Source of the DNA: Wolfiporia cocos
Taxonomy: Eukaryota; Basidiomycota; Agaricomycetes; Polyporales; Phaeolaceae
DNA length: 64,000 nt
Assembly (NCBI GenBank): GCA_029448655.1
Contig: JACCLO010000026.1
Location: 113,592 to 177,591, forward strand
Direction of reading: 5' to 3'
Shown: positions 31,818 to 43,200 of the stretch, in pieces
Layout of the letters: each line of letters begins with the position of its first letter
How positions within the stretch are numbered: position 1 is the stretch's first letter
The notes under the pieces: model-generated
Databases searched by the model: none
Told to the model about the DNA's origin: nothing
What the model saw: only the letters and a program-made list of their open reading frames with translations
Position numbers and translations under genes: made by a program

Positions 31818-32525
31818 TGTTACGGGTCGAATACCCGTTCGTATATTCGAGTCGCGAATATAGATCGTTCTTCTGCACGTAGGCACGTCGCCGTATGCAA
31901 GGCAAATACTCGTTAGATGCCTTCAGGTCCTAAGTGAAGTCCTTAGGAGATCGGTTAATATCCAATACGCGTTAGAGGATATAATTTGTTCAGGTGCGAG
32001 TCGAATAGAATATAAGACTCGCCTAAGTCCGAGAAGTCAGTGTGCACTTCGAGGACTTAGTCGTTCGATTGCTCGAGTGAGAAATACTGAGCGTAGTTTC
32101 CTACGTTTGAGAACGAGTATAAGACTTCTTGTTTATACAACAAGGTCGAGCTGAAGAGCCTCGACAGTAAGTACATGAGTTTATATACTACGTTAGGTTT
32201 TAGGGGTCATGTCTGTCCCAGATGTCACCGATACTATCTACGCTATAGTCCCAAACGTTTGATAAGTATGTAGTGATATGTCTGAGACGATAGATAGGAA
32301 TGATGGCGGTTGAACGCCATCTATCAGCTAACGAACGATGAACATGAAACGGTGGCAGAGTTGGATCTGCCGAAGATGAAATGCGCCCTATAGACTAGTA
32401 CAACTGGGGATGCGCCCAGTAGAGTCACGAGTAGCCAGGGGAGTTGGTTGCGCAACAAGTCCCTGTATCGTATTCGTTCGGTGGTGAGTTCTGTCAATAT
32501 TCGAAAAATCAAAATAATCGTAACA
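31818..32525 (-). repeat. Element B 5' LTR
   Basis: 708 bp, same termini as the 3' LTR. The 46-nt leader to its left starts with the self-priming site (31806-31816, one base from the LTR). Confidence 0.95.
32142..32187 (-). promoter_or_regulatory. Element B core promoter and transcript 5' end
   Basis: Sense strand: TATATAAA (32187-32180), 27 bp, AGCTCGACCTT (32152-32142), complementary over 11 nt to the site at 31806-31816. The stem GTCGAG/CTCGAC spans the predicted start. The same site adjoins the related LTR piece in Q (56780-56790). Confidence 0.75.
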
Positions 32526-32813
32526 GAGCCGTACTACCCTACTGGGGACTACGAGGCAAAGGATAACCGATGTATCCGGACATTAGGAGATTACGGGTTA
32601 TATCACCCTGAGTGCAATACTCTAAAGAATTTCCACCCAGACGTAGGCCCGTCACAGGTGTTGTATCCGGATCCTTCCTGGCGGAGTTAGAGAGAACTTC
32701 ATCAGATGCCAACATCACCAACTATACGCATACCGAGCAAACCAAGACACGACCATTATCATTAGACTACATACCTATTCTTTACGTATCTTCTTACATA
32801 GTCGCACAGTCAT
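32526..32813 (+). other. Element F leader, second part
   Basis: Continuation of F's untranslated leader after element B, starting with the GAGCC target copy. No coding frame of note. Confidence 0.65.
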
Positions 32814-33770
32814 GCCCGCCGACCGTTACGAAGCATCCGTCCGCAGGCTCGAGGCTCGCCTCGCCGCTGGACCCATCCAACTCCCCAAGGAGAAGGTCAA
32901 GCAGTCAGTAGCCGCCCCCCTAACAAGATGGTGGTTACCAACGCTGCTACCGGGAAACCGGAGCTCTGGGACATTCCGTCCAAGAGTGTCAAGGAGGTCA
33001 AGGACCTCATACGTACCCGTCATTACCACAACAACTCGTGGAACCCCAACGACAAACCCCGCCTTCCTAAGCTAACGCCCGAGGAACAGCGGGAGTACGA
33101 CGACTGGTTGCTCGAAGACAACCAGCTATACGCACAACAACTCAAGTTTGCCGAAGAGCAGCGGCGGTTGTGGACTGCCGAGCGTGCCCGCGTGCAACGC
33201 TCGGAGGAAGCAGCTGCCAAAGCTTTTGCCGACGCCCACCACGCCAAGTTCGGCCCCCAGTACCAGCCTTCTACGGGCTACTCGGGCCGACCGCTGGAGG
33301 AGAGAATCCTCTCCAAGGAGACGGCGACAGCCATCGCCAAGTCCGTCACCATCTGGCAACCCTGGATCAAGGACTACGAGTCGAAGTTCCCAGAACACAT
33401 CGACCCCGACCTAGTCTTATGTACTCTAAAACAGTACGAATGGGCTCAGCGCATCCTCCCAAAACTCGAGGCCGTGCACAAGCTTCTCGCAAGCTTGTAC
33501 AACCAGCTCATCAACGACTACAAGGAGTCCTGCAAACCAGAGTCCCAGGAATTCCTCGACATGGTGAAGGCTTTTAGCAAAATGAGCTATAAGTTCTTCG
33601 AAGCCGTACTATACCGCCAGCTAGATAATAAGCAGATGCGGGAAGTAGAGAGGGACGCCAAGGCAGTAGGGGCATATCTGAGGAAGGGACGAGGGATACA
33701 AGAAAGGCAGTTACCTAATATTGTACGGGGCTTAAACGCCCTCAACCTCCAATTCCCCTCGTTGTCGTAG
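32814..33770 (+). pseudogene. Element F pre-gag protein (one frameshift)
   Basis: The start is probably the ATG at 32814 (M-P-A-D-R-Y). A single base appears to be missing in the C run near 32919, after which the frame continues as the 280-codon frame from 32928. Block N-A-A-T-G-K-P-E-L-W-D-I-P-S-K-S matches D's N-A-A-T-G-E-R-E-E-W-H-I. A charged coiled-coil follows (residues about 90-150), then a helical C-terminal domain ending G-L-N-A-L-N-L-Q-F. Homologous to pre-gag of D, A and M. No known function. Confidence 0.75.
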
Positions 33771-33780
33771 ACACATAAAT

Positions 33781-33881
33781 ATAATCCTGACAAGGGTTAT
33801 TACCTGCTTCATAGTCTGACAAGACTGAAACGAAAGGCATAAGGCATGACTCGACTATATGACTCACATCCTGACAAGGAT
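33781..33881 (+). promoter_or_regulatory. Tandem GACA hairpins after pre-gag stop, element F
   Basis: Three hairpins with the same loop GACA and different, fully paired stems: ATAATCCT/AGGGTTAT (33781-33800, one wobble), AGTCT/AGACT (33813-33826), ATCCT/AGGAT (33868-33881). The first starts 10 nt after the stop codon; gag starts at 33950. Confidence 0.65.
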
Positions 33882-33949
33882 ATTTTATTTCCGATTTCTA
33901 TTATCTTCAACCAAGATCAAGAGGACTTATCTGCGCCGGTCACAGCACA

Positions 33950-35694
33950 ATGCCGACCACTCGCGCAGGAACCTCCACCTCCAGGGCCTCTTCCCCTAGT
34001 GGAAGTAACCCAAGGACTCCCACCCGCCAAGCACGGGAACTCACCAACCCTCCGCCCATCGAACGCACCCAACGTGTTTGCTGCTCTCAACGAGAGCGTC
34101 TCCAAATCATTCGAGATGAAACGTGGCTCGGGGAAGCAGTCCCTGACAACGCCATCACAGGCGAAGTCACACTCCCCCCCGCATATGGTCCGTACCAGGC
34201 CCTTGAGGTCTCACTTCCCACGGATATCTTCTATGGAGACCGTGGGGAGATGTACAACCGACTGGTCGCCGGTGTCGCCCCTGAAGCCCTTGACAATCTG
34301 CAGGCGGAAATAGCTATCGCCTTCAACACAATCGTCGAGGCAGCAGACGCCGCCTCCAACTACACCACCGACACCATCAACGAGCTCATAAATAAGCTCG
34401 ACTCACGATTCGCAAAAGTGCTGCGAAAGTCCGACGAGGTCCGCACATTTATCCGTGCCCTCAACGGTCGCATCCGGAACCTCGAGAACCAGAGGAAGAT
34501 GGACCGAAGCGACCTGGACCGCGCACTCGCACGCATCACCGCCTTGGAAAAGGCTCCCGCTCAACCTGCAGGCCAATCAGCGCCACCAGCAGGCAGCATC
34601 GCTCCGGCTTATGCTCGGAAAGCAACGCCCCCACCCGAATTTTCAGGTGAGGGGTCAAAGGTCACAGTGACGGAGTGGCTCGCAAAGTGCATAATGTACT
34701 TCGCGGAAGCAGAGATCACCGACGAGCGTCGACAGATCGTATCCGCCCTGACCCGGCTATCCGGCCACGCCTTCCGCTATCAAGAAGCGCATGTAAAGAA
34801 GTCCCGCGATCCCTCGGAGTCCCTTGGCACGTGGGCCGAGTTCAAAAGGGAGATGGAGAATGTATATGGGAAGAAGAACGAGAAGGAGATTGCCCAGGAG
34901 GAGATCGAGAGTTACTTCGGTGACTCGGGCAGGAAGAAGGCCGAAGCCGACTTCTTTGTATACGCGGAGCGCCTGTGACAATTGGCGTGCAAGGCAGAAA
35001 CCGAGGAAAAGACCCTCATCCAGAAGCTCCCGCACGTGTTCCCTGCGAAGGTGCGCGAAGCTTTCGGGATTATGGAGGCGTCCGGAACCTTCCAGGCCCT
35101 AACGGACTGGGAAAAATATCTCGACATGTCTATCCGCATGTACAAGGCCGCCTATCGCGACAAGATCGCAGGCGGAACATTATTCGGCGACGGAGAAAAG
35201 AGGAAGGAGAAGGAGAAGGAAAAGACAGGGTCTGGCAAGACCACCTCAACCGTCACCCACGCCACCACGACGTCCGGGTCTGACAAGACCACGGGGCGAA
35301 ACGTCAAGGAGAAGCCAACCACGCTTCCGTCCGACGCCCGATCAGGCGCCGAATGGAAGCAGAACCCCAAGTTCAAAAATTGGTATCTCACCGCCCCCGC
35401 ACGCAAGTGCAACGTCTGTGGACGCGACACCTGTACAAACCCGTACAACCCGTGTCGCTTCAAGAAGCCGAACCCTGCCGGCAGCAAAAACGCAGGAAAG
35501 TCTAGTGGAGGAACGTCGGCCTCGGCAAAAACCGACAACAGAAATGGACGATTCGTCCGAGAAGTCATACGGGAATATTTCGTTCCCGATGACCAGCAGG
35601 CCAGTACCAGCACCGCGCCATCATCATCGGCATCAGCAACGGTCGGTACAGTGGAGTTGGCCCCCACCACGCGCATAGTAGACGACAACGTCTC
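33950..35694 (+). pseudogene. gag: Element F gag, nonsense mutation and truncated
   Basis: ATG at 33950 (M-P-T-T-R-A-G). Coiled-coil (residues about 150-200), capsid block P-P-E-F-S-G-E-G with V-T-E-W-L-A-K, then Y-G-K-K-N-E-K-E-I. An in-frame TGA at 34976-34978 stands where relatives have Arg; CGA to TGA is the simplest change. Beyond it the frame continues to a CX2CX4CX6C cluster (C-N-V-C-G-R-D-T-C) near 35415 and to 35694, where element D begins. Confidence 0.88.
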
Positions 35695-36314
35695 TGTCAC
35701 AAGAATTCTCCTAGTTTCCCTATATTTCTTACTATTTTTCCGGCAATTCTACGAATTATCTACGACTTTCTAGACCAATAACTAGCTTATCTGGTTCATA
35801 AGTTAACGGTTACATACGTGCCGAAGGATGGCCGCGTTATCTCCCGTAACGACAGTTTTATCTTATCACTAGTAGTTACCATCAGTCACATGTCTAGTTC
35901 TAGCCAATCGGACATTTCGTCCGGAAGCAGTCAGCCTATAAACGTCAGCGGACCGGGCTTTGGTCACGCCCCATCTTTGTAATGACAAGAGCGCAAAACG
36001 CTATTCGTGCGGCCTACGCCGCCTTTCTATATCCCGGTTTTGATCGGTATATGTATTTATCGTGTATTACTCAGTACTTAGGTATCTGGGGACTTGTACA
36101 TACGAATACGGACATTAGTATTATCTAATAGGACTGTTAGGGGTCTTATTTATCATGTATATATACTAGACTTGCTGAGCGCTATTGCCTCAGTTCTATT
36201 CATTACATTCATACTATCGAGTTACACTCGTGTCGTATCCTGCTTAACAGCTACTACCTTTCGCCTAACCAGCAAAACCCTCAAGAATAACTAGTAAGTT
36301 GTTATCTTGTGCTA
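35695..36314 (+). repeat. Element D 5' LTR
   Basis: 620 bp, TGTCACAAGAATTC to CTTGTGCTA. Ends in TA instead of CA, like the other D-family LTRs. Confidence 0.92.
36158..36203 (+). promoter_or_regulatory. Element D core promoter and transcript 5' end
   Basis: TATATATA (36158-36165), 26 bp containing CTGAG/CTCAG, then AGTTCTATTCAT (36192-36203). The latter is perfectly complementary over 12 nt to 36316-36327, one base past the LTR. Confidence 0.78.
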
Positions 36315-37014
36315 TATGAATAGAACTCGCTTTCGCCCCCGCCCTCTTTGAGGGTCTGGGATTTTTTCTTCTTAGGGGTTTTCGTCGCCGTCTGCGCACC
36401 CCTGCTCGCCGCCAGGCAGCGGGGTATCCTTAGTGGGCTCTGGGGGATCACCGCCTTCGGGCAAATAGCCGGACCGTAGGCTTAAGCGGAACCGGGGACT
36501 GGCTGCCAAGCCTTTCTCCATATGTTGGGAATCGATGGCAACGGTGTAACCTCTTGACCGGGCCAGAGACGACCTTCTCGCCTATCCCCAGGCGTACAGG
36601 GGCCACTCTATTTAGAGTTGGGATGGTGGGCACGAGTTGCCCTGCCTAGAACCGCTGCCGATACGGCTTCAGAACGATAGAGTTCTGGCCTTGGCGCCCT
36701 CTAAGTCCCTCAGGGCATGGGTTTGGTTTGAACACTGGCAGCCACCTAACTGGAGTGAGGCGTGGGCACATGCGGGGTGTAATACCCCAAATCCTGCATT
36801 CCCAGGCATCAAGGGAAGACGACCTGCTGTATCCCCCACCTGGTAGCGTGAGAGAGACGCAATCCAGTCGCCGACACTAACTCCGGTCGAGGGCGGAGCG
36901 CCCATTGACGCCGGAGGATAAGCGCACGACACATCAAGAAGCGACGATAAGCCCCGACAGAAGACCACGTGATTTCCACTAGAATAGCTTACTTAATACT
37001 TCTTTTACGTAGTC
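36315..37014 (+). other. Element D leader
   Basis: 700 bp of GC-rich untranslated sequence starting with the self-priming site and a hairpin-forming GCCCTCTTTGAGGGTC block. Almost identical to the D' leader (53915-54613) over its whole length. No coding frame with features. Confidence 0.75.
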
Positions 37015-37830
37015 ATGCCAAAAGCACCACGTTTCACGGTTACTCCGAGAAACGCCGCTACGGGGGAGCGCGAGGAATGGCACATTGCCTCCTCTAAATC
37101 GCTCGAAGACCGCATTTCCGCGGTCACAGCCCCAAAGCGAGGAAAGTCCCGAAAGGGCAAAGATGTCTTCTACAGGAAGCCGAACCCTGACCCGGAGGAG
37201 ATCCGAAGGGTCAACCATGAAGCCGCCCTCGCCGATATCAGGCGGAAGAAGCTTGACAAGCTTCTCCGACAGAAGGAGAAGCTCGAAGCTCGGATCCAGA
37301 AACAAAGCCTGGATCAGCTAATCGCCGAGGCGGCCAGGAAGAGGGTTGAGGACGAGAGAATGGTGAGGAGCCTTCGGGAGCGCATACAGCCCCCGAAGAA
37401 GTCGTTGTTAGAAAGAGTGGAAGAGCTTAGGATGCCGGCCGAGTGGGTCGAGAAACGGGGTCTTGCGAACCCCAGGGACGTCCACTGCACGGAGAAAAAG
37501 TGGGATTGGTTTTTAGACGTCGACAAACAGATGAACGCCGCCCACAAGAACCTCTTCCGGCTATGGAAAGTCCCCGACGCAACCACTACGGCCCCGATCA
37601 TAGCGAAATTCACCACCCTCATCACCGACTTCGACGATCTCTCCACACACCTGGAGCAAAGGGTCCGTCAGGACTCCATGAAGAACGAAGATCTCCGCCG
37701 CCTTGAAAAATACCTCAGGAGGGTGGAGCACGTTTTTGGAGATCTAGACGTAAAACAGCACGTTACGTACTTAAAAACACATCTAGTACATAGCGGTCTC
37801 AACTTCGACCTTGGCAAACCCCAGTTGTAG
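37015..37830 (+). CDS. Element D pre-gag protein (conserved, function unknown)
   Basis: 271-aa intact frame, M-P-K-A-P-R-F. N-terminal block N-A-A-T-G-E-R-E-E-W-H-I, then a Lys/Arg-rich stretch, a coiled coil of Lys/Glu/Leu heptads (residues about 60-125), and a helical C-terminus ending G-L-N-F-D-L-G. The charge pattern suggests an RNA- or Gag-binding protein (inference). The D' copy is almost identical in sequence but cut by two insertions. First ORF of the element, so it is probably translated by normal cap-dependent scanning. Confidence 0.8.
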   Translation: MPKAPRFTVTPRNAATGEREEWHIASSKSLEDRISAVTAPKRGKSRKGKDVFYRKPNPDPEEIRRVNHEAALADIRRKKLDKLLRQKEKLEARIQKQSLDQLIAEAARKRVEDERMVRSLRERIQPPKKSLLERVEELRMPAEWVEKRGLANPRDVHCTEKKWDWFLDVDKQMNAAHKNLFRLWKVPDATTTAPIIAKFTTLITDFDDLSTHLEQRVRQDSMKNEDLRRLEKYLRRVEHVFGDLDVKQHVTYLKTHLVHSGLNFDLGKPQL

Positions 37831-37838
37831 TAGATAGA

Positions 37839-37923
37839 AAGTCCTGAAAAGGCATTATTTTTTGGTGCATGGCATTGATTGCGAAAAGTCCTGAAAAGGC
37901 ACTTAAGTCCTGAAAAGGCACTT
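37839..37923 (+). promoter_or_regulatory. Tandem GAAA hairpins after pre-gag stop, element D
   Basis: Three copies of AGTCCTGAAAAGGCA at 37839-37856, 37886-37904 and 37905-37923. The last two fold as 4-bp stem AAGT/ACTT, bulged C, 3-bp CCT/AGG, loop GAAA, and abut directly. D' keeps them with a G-C to G-U change. Gag starts 60 nt downstream. Confidence 0.65.
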
Positions 37924-37982
37924 TTTTCTTGAATTATCGTTTAAGGAAGAAAATAACTCAAGCTGACGAATACTGTCCAGCA

Positions 37983-40220
37983 ATGGTGTCTTACACAATC
38001 GTCCAAGGCGCTTTGTACAACACCCACAAGGTGGCTACGGCCTACCGCCCCGCCGTCGGCAAGCACGGGTGGCCCGGAGAGCAAACCTGCTTGATGGACT
38101 ACCTGCGAGTCGTATTCGGCATCAGAGTTAGGGGGAGTGTCACTTCCTTCAACTCAATTCCGGCGCATGTGCGCCCATTCCTAAATGTGAACCATACGGC
38201 GTACATCAAGTACTACGGGGAAGATTCGACTAGGAACCACATCTCGTGGTGGAGGTGGGACAACTATTGCACCGCCATCCCCCTGTCGGACCTCATAGTC
38301 CTGTACGGTGACGTCCACTGGTACTCAGAGGAAGAAGCGTCGCCACGCACAAGAGCCGCCAGGCTCTTCAACACGGAAACACCCGCACGCCGCGCAGTCG
38401 TCACCCCCGAAGGCAGCGAGACTCCGCAACCGGAGGAGACGGTCAACACGGAGCCCCTATTTGGGACGCTCCCCGACCTTCTCCCCTCCTACGAAAGGAG
38501 GACTCTGGAAATAGTCGCGCAGCCGGAAAGGAGCGAAAACGAATTGATGGGAAGGTTGCAGCGCACTCTGGAGGTGGCCGCCTCAGACGAAGTTCTGCAG
38601 GTGGGAAAAGAAGCTTACAGGGAGGCGCTGTACCAAGCCAAGAACCACCTCTACAGCAACCTCGCGGCTTACAAAAGCCGGGTAGACACGGATGTGGAAA
38701 TGGTCTGGAATAAGACCAACCAGATTCGGAGTCACAATCAGGTGCTTCAAAATAGAATCGAAGCACTAGAGGAAGCGGAGAGTTTGCGGCAACAATTGGA
38801 CACCCTTTCCGAAAATCGGTTCGTCCGCATAGAAAAAGATATAGCAGTACTGCAAAAGCGTCCGGCAGTCCCAACAGCGGGACCCAGCGGTGCCCAGGTC
38901 ATGGCACTAATTAATAGAATCGACCAACTCGAAGCGGAGTTAACCGCTCTAAAAAACGCACCGGCAGCCGCGCCAGCAGCAGCCACAACGGTCAACTTCC
39001 AACAGACCAAACCAACTCAGCCGCCCAAATTCTCGGGCCCTAAGGACTCCATCTCGTCGAAAGAGTGGATCCAGAAAATGGGCATGTACTTCGCAGATGC
39101 CAAGGTAACCCTCGAGGAAGACAAGGTGCGCCAAGCCCTGTTACGGCTTACGGGCGAGGCCTACCAGTACATGTCGCCGGTAGTTGATAAAATTGCCGCC
39201 GGACAAACCTCGGGGCACACCTGGAAAAAGTTTGCAGAAACGATCGAGAAGGTGTACGGCAAGAAGACGGACAAGGAGATTGCCGAAAAGGAGATTGAAG
39301 GGTACTTCGGAGACGAAGGGAAAAAGAAGCTCCAATCGGACTTCTTCTCTTGGGCACAGAAGCTCAGGACCCTGGCTCGCCTGGCCGAGACTGACAACAA
39401 GACGTTGTTCAGCCACATCAAACAGATCCTTCCGGAAAAGGTGCGAGAGACCCTCGCTACCCTGGAATCGGTGCCTGGCTTCACAATGCCGACCGACTGG
39501 GAGGTCTACCTCGATATGGCCATTGACCTCTACAAGAGGCAATACCCGGATAAGCTCAAAGGCAAAATCTTTGAGGAAGAAAAAAGGAAGGAGTCGTCGG
39601 GGTCTGGCAAGACCGCCGACAAAGCTACGTCGAAGCCTGCCAAGGCTGATGACAAAGGCAAAGGCAAGGCAAAGGAAACCGGCTCTTACGGGAAGGACTG
39701 TCGCAAGCACCCTGGACAACACAAGTGGGGCGACTGTCCTGAGAACCCTAAGAACAAGCCGAAGGAAGCCAAGCCGGCCAGTAGTGGAAGCGGAACGACG
39801 AAGCCGACAGGCTCGTCGAGCGGAACGCAACAGTCGGGCCAGAAGAAATTGGACCCGAAAAAGAAATACAAGGTCCGAATTGTCAGCACCCAGGAACTGG
39901 TGACTGACGACGAAGATGAGTCCCCCCAAGCCACCGTAGGGACCATCCGGACCAACGTTCCGAAGCAACCAGAGGTGGTTCCTCTGGCCCCCACTACGCG
40001 CATCAGCGATGAGGAGCAAAGCGGGAGTTCGGTGCGAACGGCTGAAAGCACCAGCCCCGTCCAGACCCAGTCGACTGGCTCGACTTCGACTGCGCCTACA
40101 CCGTCGGGCGACTCCATCAGGACACATCTGCCCTGGCTTCGCAAGCGGATAGCCGACTCCGCAAACACCCTAGGCATCTACGGAAGCTCTGCCTCGGGTT
40201 TTCCCACCAAGCACATGTGA
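37983..40220 (+). CDS. gag: Element D gag
   Basis: 745 aa from the first ATG (M-V-S-Y-T-I-V); the open frame reaches back to 37929 without an ATG. A distinctive N-terminal domain of about 130 residues is followed by a coiled coil (residues about 240-310), a capsid block at [14 protein letters not shown] (near 348), and Lys/Ser-rich tails around an unusual zinc-knuckle-like C-R-K-H-P-G-Q-H with C five residues on (CX2HX3HX4C, near 572). The stop TGA (40218-40220) overlaps the pol ATG. Confidence 0.92.
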   Translation: MVSYTIVQGALYNTHKVATAYRPAVGKHGWPGEQTCLMDYLRVVFGIRVRGSVTSFNSIPAHVRPFLNVNHTAYIKYYGEDSTRNHISWWRWDNYCTAIPLSDLIVLYGDVHWYSEEEASPRTRAARLFNTETPARRAVVTPEGSETPQPEETVNTEPLFGTLPDLLPSYERRTLEIVAQPERSENELMGRLQRTLEVAASDEVLQVGKEAYREALYQAKNHLYSNLAAYKSRVDTDVEMVWNKTNQIRSHNQVLQNRIEALEEAESLRQQLDTLSENRFVRIEKDIAVLQKRPAVPTAGPSGAQVMALINRIDQLEAELTALKNAPAAAPAAATTVNFQQTKPTQPPKFSGPKDSISSKEWIQKMGMYFADAKVTLEEDKVRQALLRLTGEAYQYMSPVVDKIAAGQTSGHTWKKFAETIEKVYGKKTDKEIAEKEIEGYFGDEGKKKLQSDFFSWAQKLRTLARLAETDNKTLFSHIKQILPEKVRETLATLESVPGFTMPTDWEVYLDMAIDLYKRQYPDKLKGKIFEEEKRKESSGSGKTADKATSKPAKADDKGKGKAKETGSYGKDCRKHPGQHKWGDCPENPKNKPKEAKPASSGSGTTKPTGSSSGTQQSGQKKLDPKKKYKVRIVSTQELVTDDEDESPQATVGTIRTNVPKQPEVVPLAPTTRISDEEQSGSSVRTAESTSPVQTQSTGSTSTAPTPSGDSIRTHLPWLRKRIADSANTLGIYGSSASGFPTKHM

Positions 40221-43200
40221 TGACCTGCCCACTTGTGCTCCCATGTAATTTTAGTCCCGTACCCGCTGTAAAGAGTGTATTCGAGTCAATGTATCATATT
40301 TTTGGCAACGATGCGCGCGACTTCGCTCGATCTTTCCGTGTCGAAGTAACACTCTGGGTATATGGGCAAAAAGTGCAGGCTCTGGCTTTAATCGACAGCG
40401 GTGCAACCATATCGGTCATATCACAACGATTGGTCGATAAACATAAGCTGGTCACCGACAAACTAGCGTTTCCTATTACGGTTACAAACGCAGACGGAAC
40501 AGAAAACGTCGCCGGCCGCTTAACGCAATCAGTAAAAGCATTTATGCAACATGGCACACACAAGGAAAAAATAGGTCTGACGGTCATGCACCTAGAACCA
40601 GACCTAATCCTTGGCTATGACTGGTTGCGTCTCCACAATCCTACCTTTGATTGGAGGAAAGGAGAAATGGAATATGCACGCTGTACACACGACCAACCCT
40701 ACGCCAGAAAAAAGGGTAACCGCCCTTCTGAGGAGGAAACAGTTGAACTCCCAGAAAAGGAAATCATCGAGATAAACTCGATTTGGGACACTCCCGTGGA
40801 CATATTAGGAGAGGAGGACCCCGAAAATCCTTTGATTGCTTGGGTGGCAACCCTTGACGACGAGGAAATGAACCTGCTGACACAGTTGGTAGCCGAGGTA
40901 CTTGACAAAGACCTCGACGAAGCAGACAACCGTGAGGAAAACACACCACCGATTGACGTTGAAAAATGGCGATCGTTAGTGCCCGAACAATACCAAGAGT
41001 ATGGGCCAACGGTGTTCTCACAAAAGGCGTCAGAGAGGATGCCGGAACGGAAGCCCTGGGATCACGCCATAGTGCTTGAACCAGATGCGCAGCTTCCTCC
41101 CCCGGTAAAACCATACAAAATGTCTCCCCAAGAGCGTAATAGCTTGGATGAGTGGATAGACACCGAACTACGGAAGGGTTACATTCGACCGTCCGAAAGT
41201 CCAATGGCATCCCTGGTCTTCTTCGTCCACAAAAAGGACGGAGGACTGCGGATGGTTGTCGATTACAGGAGGCTAAACGAAATAACCGTGAAAAATCGTT
41301 ATCCGATACCTCGGATCGATGATCTCATCGATCAATTGTCCCATGCGACCATCTTCACCAAAATAGACCTTAGATGGGGATACAATAACGTCCGCATCAA
41401 GGAAGGTGATGAATGGAAGACGGCGTTTATCACACACCGTGGACTATACGAGGCAACGGTAATGTATTTCGGTTTCTGCAATGCCCCCGCAACGTTCCAA
41501 GCGATGATGAATTCAATCCTTGCACCGTTCATCCGGACTGGCAAGGTGGTTGTCTACCTAGACGACATCTTGATTTTTGGGAATGATATGGAGGAACATC
41601 GGCGACTTACCAAAGGGGTTCTCCAAACCCTGAAGGACTCGGACTTGTATGCTAAGCCCGAAAAGTGCTTCTTTGAACAATCTTCCATCGAATACCTAGG
41701 AATGATCATTTCCGATGGAAACATTATGATGGACCCAAAGAAGTACGCCAGAGTTCAGGACTGGCCTAGACCTACTAAGGTCAAAGAGGTTCAAGCTTTC
41801 CTTGGATTCGCCAACTTCTACAGGCGATTCATAGAAGGCTTCTCAAAAATAGCCAAACCACTCACCATGCTGACCAAAAAGTCAGAAGCTTGGCATTGGG
41901 ACGCCGAGCAGGAAAATGCCTTCCAAACCCTAAAGGAAGCATTTACCAAAGCGCCCGTGCTTCGAATTCCGTCGCACGATCAGCCTTTCCGCGTAGAAAC
42001 AGATGCGTCAGACTTCGCTACCGGAGCAGTACTATCTCAGTTAGATCCTACGGATAAAAAATTCCACCCCGTGGCGTACTATAGCAAATCGCTAAGTGCC
42101 CCGGAAAGGAACTACGAGATCTACGACAAGGAAATGTTGGCTGTCATCAGGGCTCTAGAGGAGTGGCGACACTACCTAGAGGGACATCCTGAAAAATTCG
42201 AAATATGGTCGGATCATCTAAACCTGACCTATTTCAAAACGGCGCAAAAACTGACGAGACGACAAGCCCGTTGGGCACTGTACCTCTCACGCTTCAACTT
42301 CCAAATGAAGCACAAACCTGGCAAAACAATGCTAACCGCGGATCCTCTGTCCAGGCGGCCAGACCATGAGGAGGGGGTGGATCTCGATAATCGCGACCAG
42401 GTTCTTCTGAAACCTGAGTGGTTCGAGCAAGAGTACATGGCAATGGCTCTTGATACCTCCCATGCTGCCCCACAATCGGAAGATGAATCGATACTCCGAG
42501 AGATTCGCAAAGCGTTGCTAGACGACAAGGTCACAAAAGACTACAAGGAGCTGCTCTCATCCGGCCCTCGTGAATTCAAAAAAGACCTATCAGAATGGAA
42601 CTACGAAGGAGGGTTACTCCTCCGAAGAGGCAAAGTCTACGTTCCAGCTACACCAGCGGATATCAGACGGCAAGTGGTCGAGTATCATCACGATCACAAG
42701 TCAGCTGGGCATTTCGGACGTTACAAAACGTACGAATTGCTAAGCCGCAACTATTGGTGGCCCGGAATGTTCGTTTACGTCAAAAAATACGTAGACGGAT
42801 GTGACACATGCCAACGTATGAAGAACCACCCGCAGAAGCCGTACGGCCCCCTGCAACCCTTACCGGTGCCGTCAGGCCCGTGGGAAGTGGTGACAATAGA
42901 CCTGATTACTCAGCTACCCCCATCGGGAATGCATGACGCGATCATGGTCGTAGTGGATCGGTTGACCAAAAGAGCAAGGTTTTTCCCAATAGAAAATACC
43001 TTCTCAACAAAAGACCTAGCTACGATACTCTATCAAAAGGTATATCCCTTACACGGGTTACCGAAACAAATAGTATCGGACAGAGGGACACAATTCGCCT
43101 CAAAACTATTTGGTGAATGGTGCACCCTGCTGGGAATTCAAAGGTCGATGACTACGGCGTACCATCCGCAGGCAGACGGACAAACCGAGCGAGTAAATCA

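Larger units (their letters stand above)
24061..32525 (-). mobile_element. Element B: complete Ty3/gypsy chromovirus with internal dUTPase
   Basis: 8465 bp with two 708-bp LTRs (24061-24768 and 31818-32525; termini TGTTAC/GTAACA) and target duplication GAGCC (24056-24060 and 32526-32530). Minus-strand order: gag, PR, dUTPase, RT, RNase H, integrase, chromodomain, then a region with two overlapping open frames. No pre-gag ORF: gag starts 46 nt from the LTR. The LTR ends differ from the TGTCAC type of its neighbours, so it is another lineage. The LTRs differ by scattered substitutions, so it is not brand new. Confidence 0.96.
23058..35694 (+). mobile_element. Element F: Ty3/gypsy 5' half, interrupted by B and truncated by D
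   Basis: 5' LTR 23058-23700, leader 23701-24060 continuing at 32526, pre-gag, tandem hairpins and gag. Element B is inserted in the leader (target repeat GAGCC). F ends abruptly at 35694 in gag where element D's 5' LTR begins; its pol and 3' LTR are missing. Same gene order as A, D and M. Confidence 0.9.

Noticed and set aside
39141..40127. 328-codon antisense frame, and its equivalent of 352 codons at 48065-49123
   Set aside because: Shadows of gag in D and D'; the real strand has the gag domains, and both copies agree only because gag is conserved.
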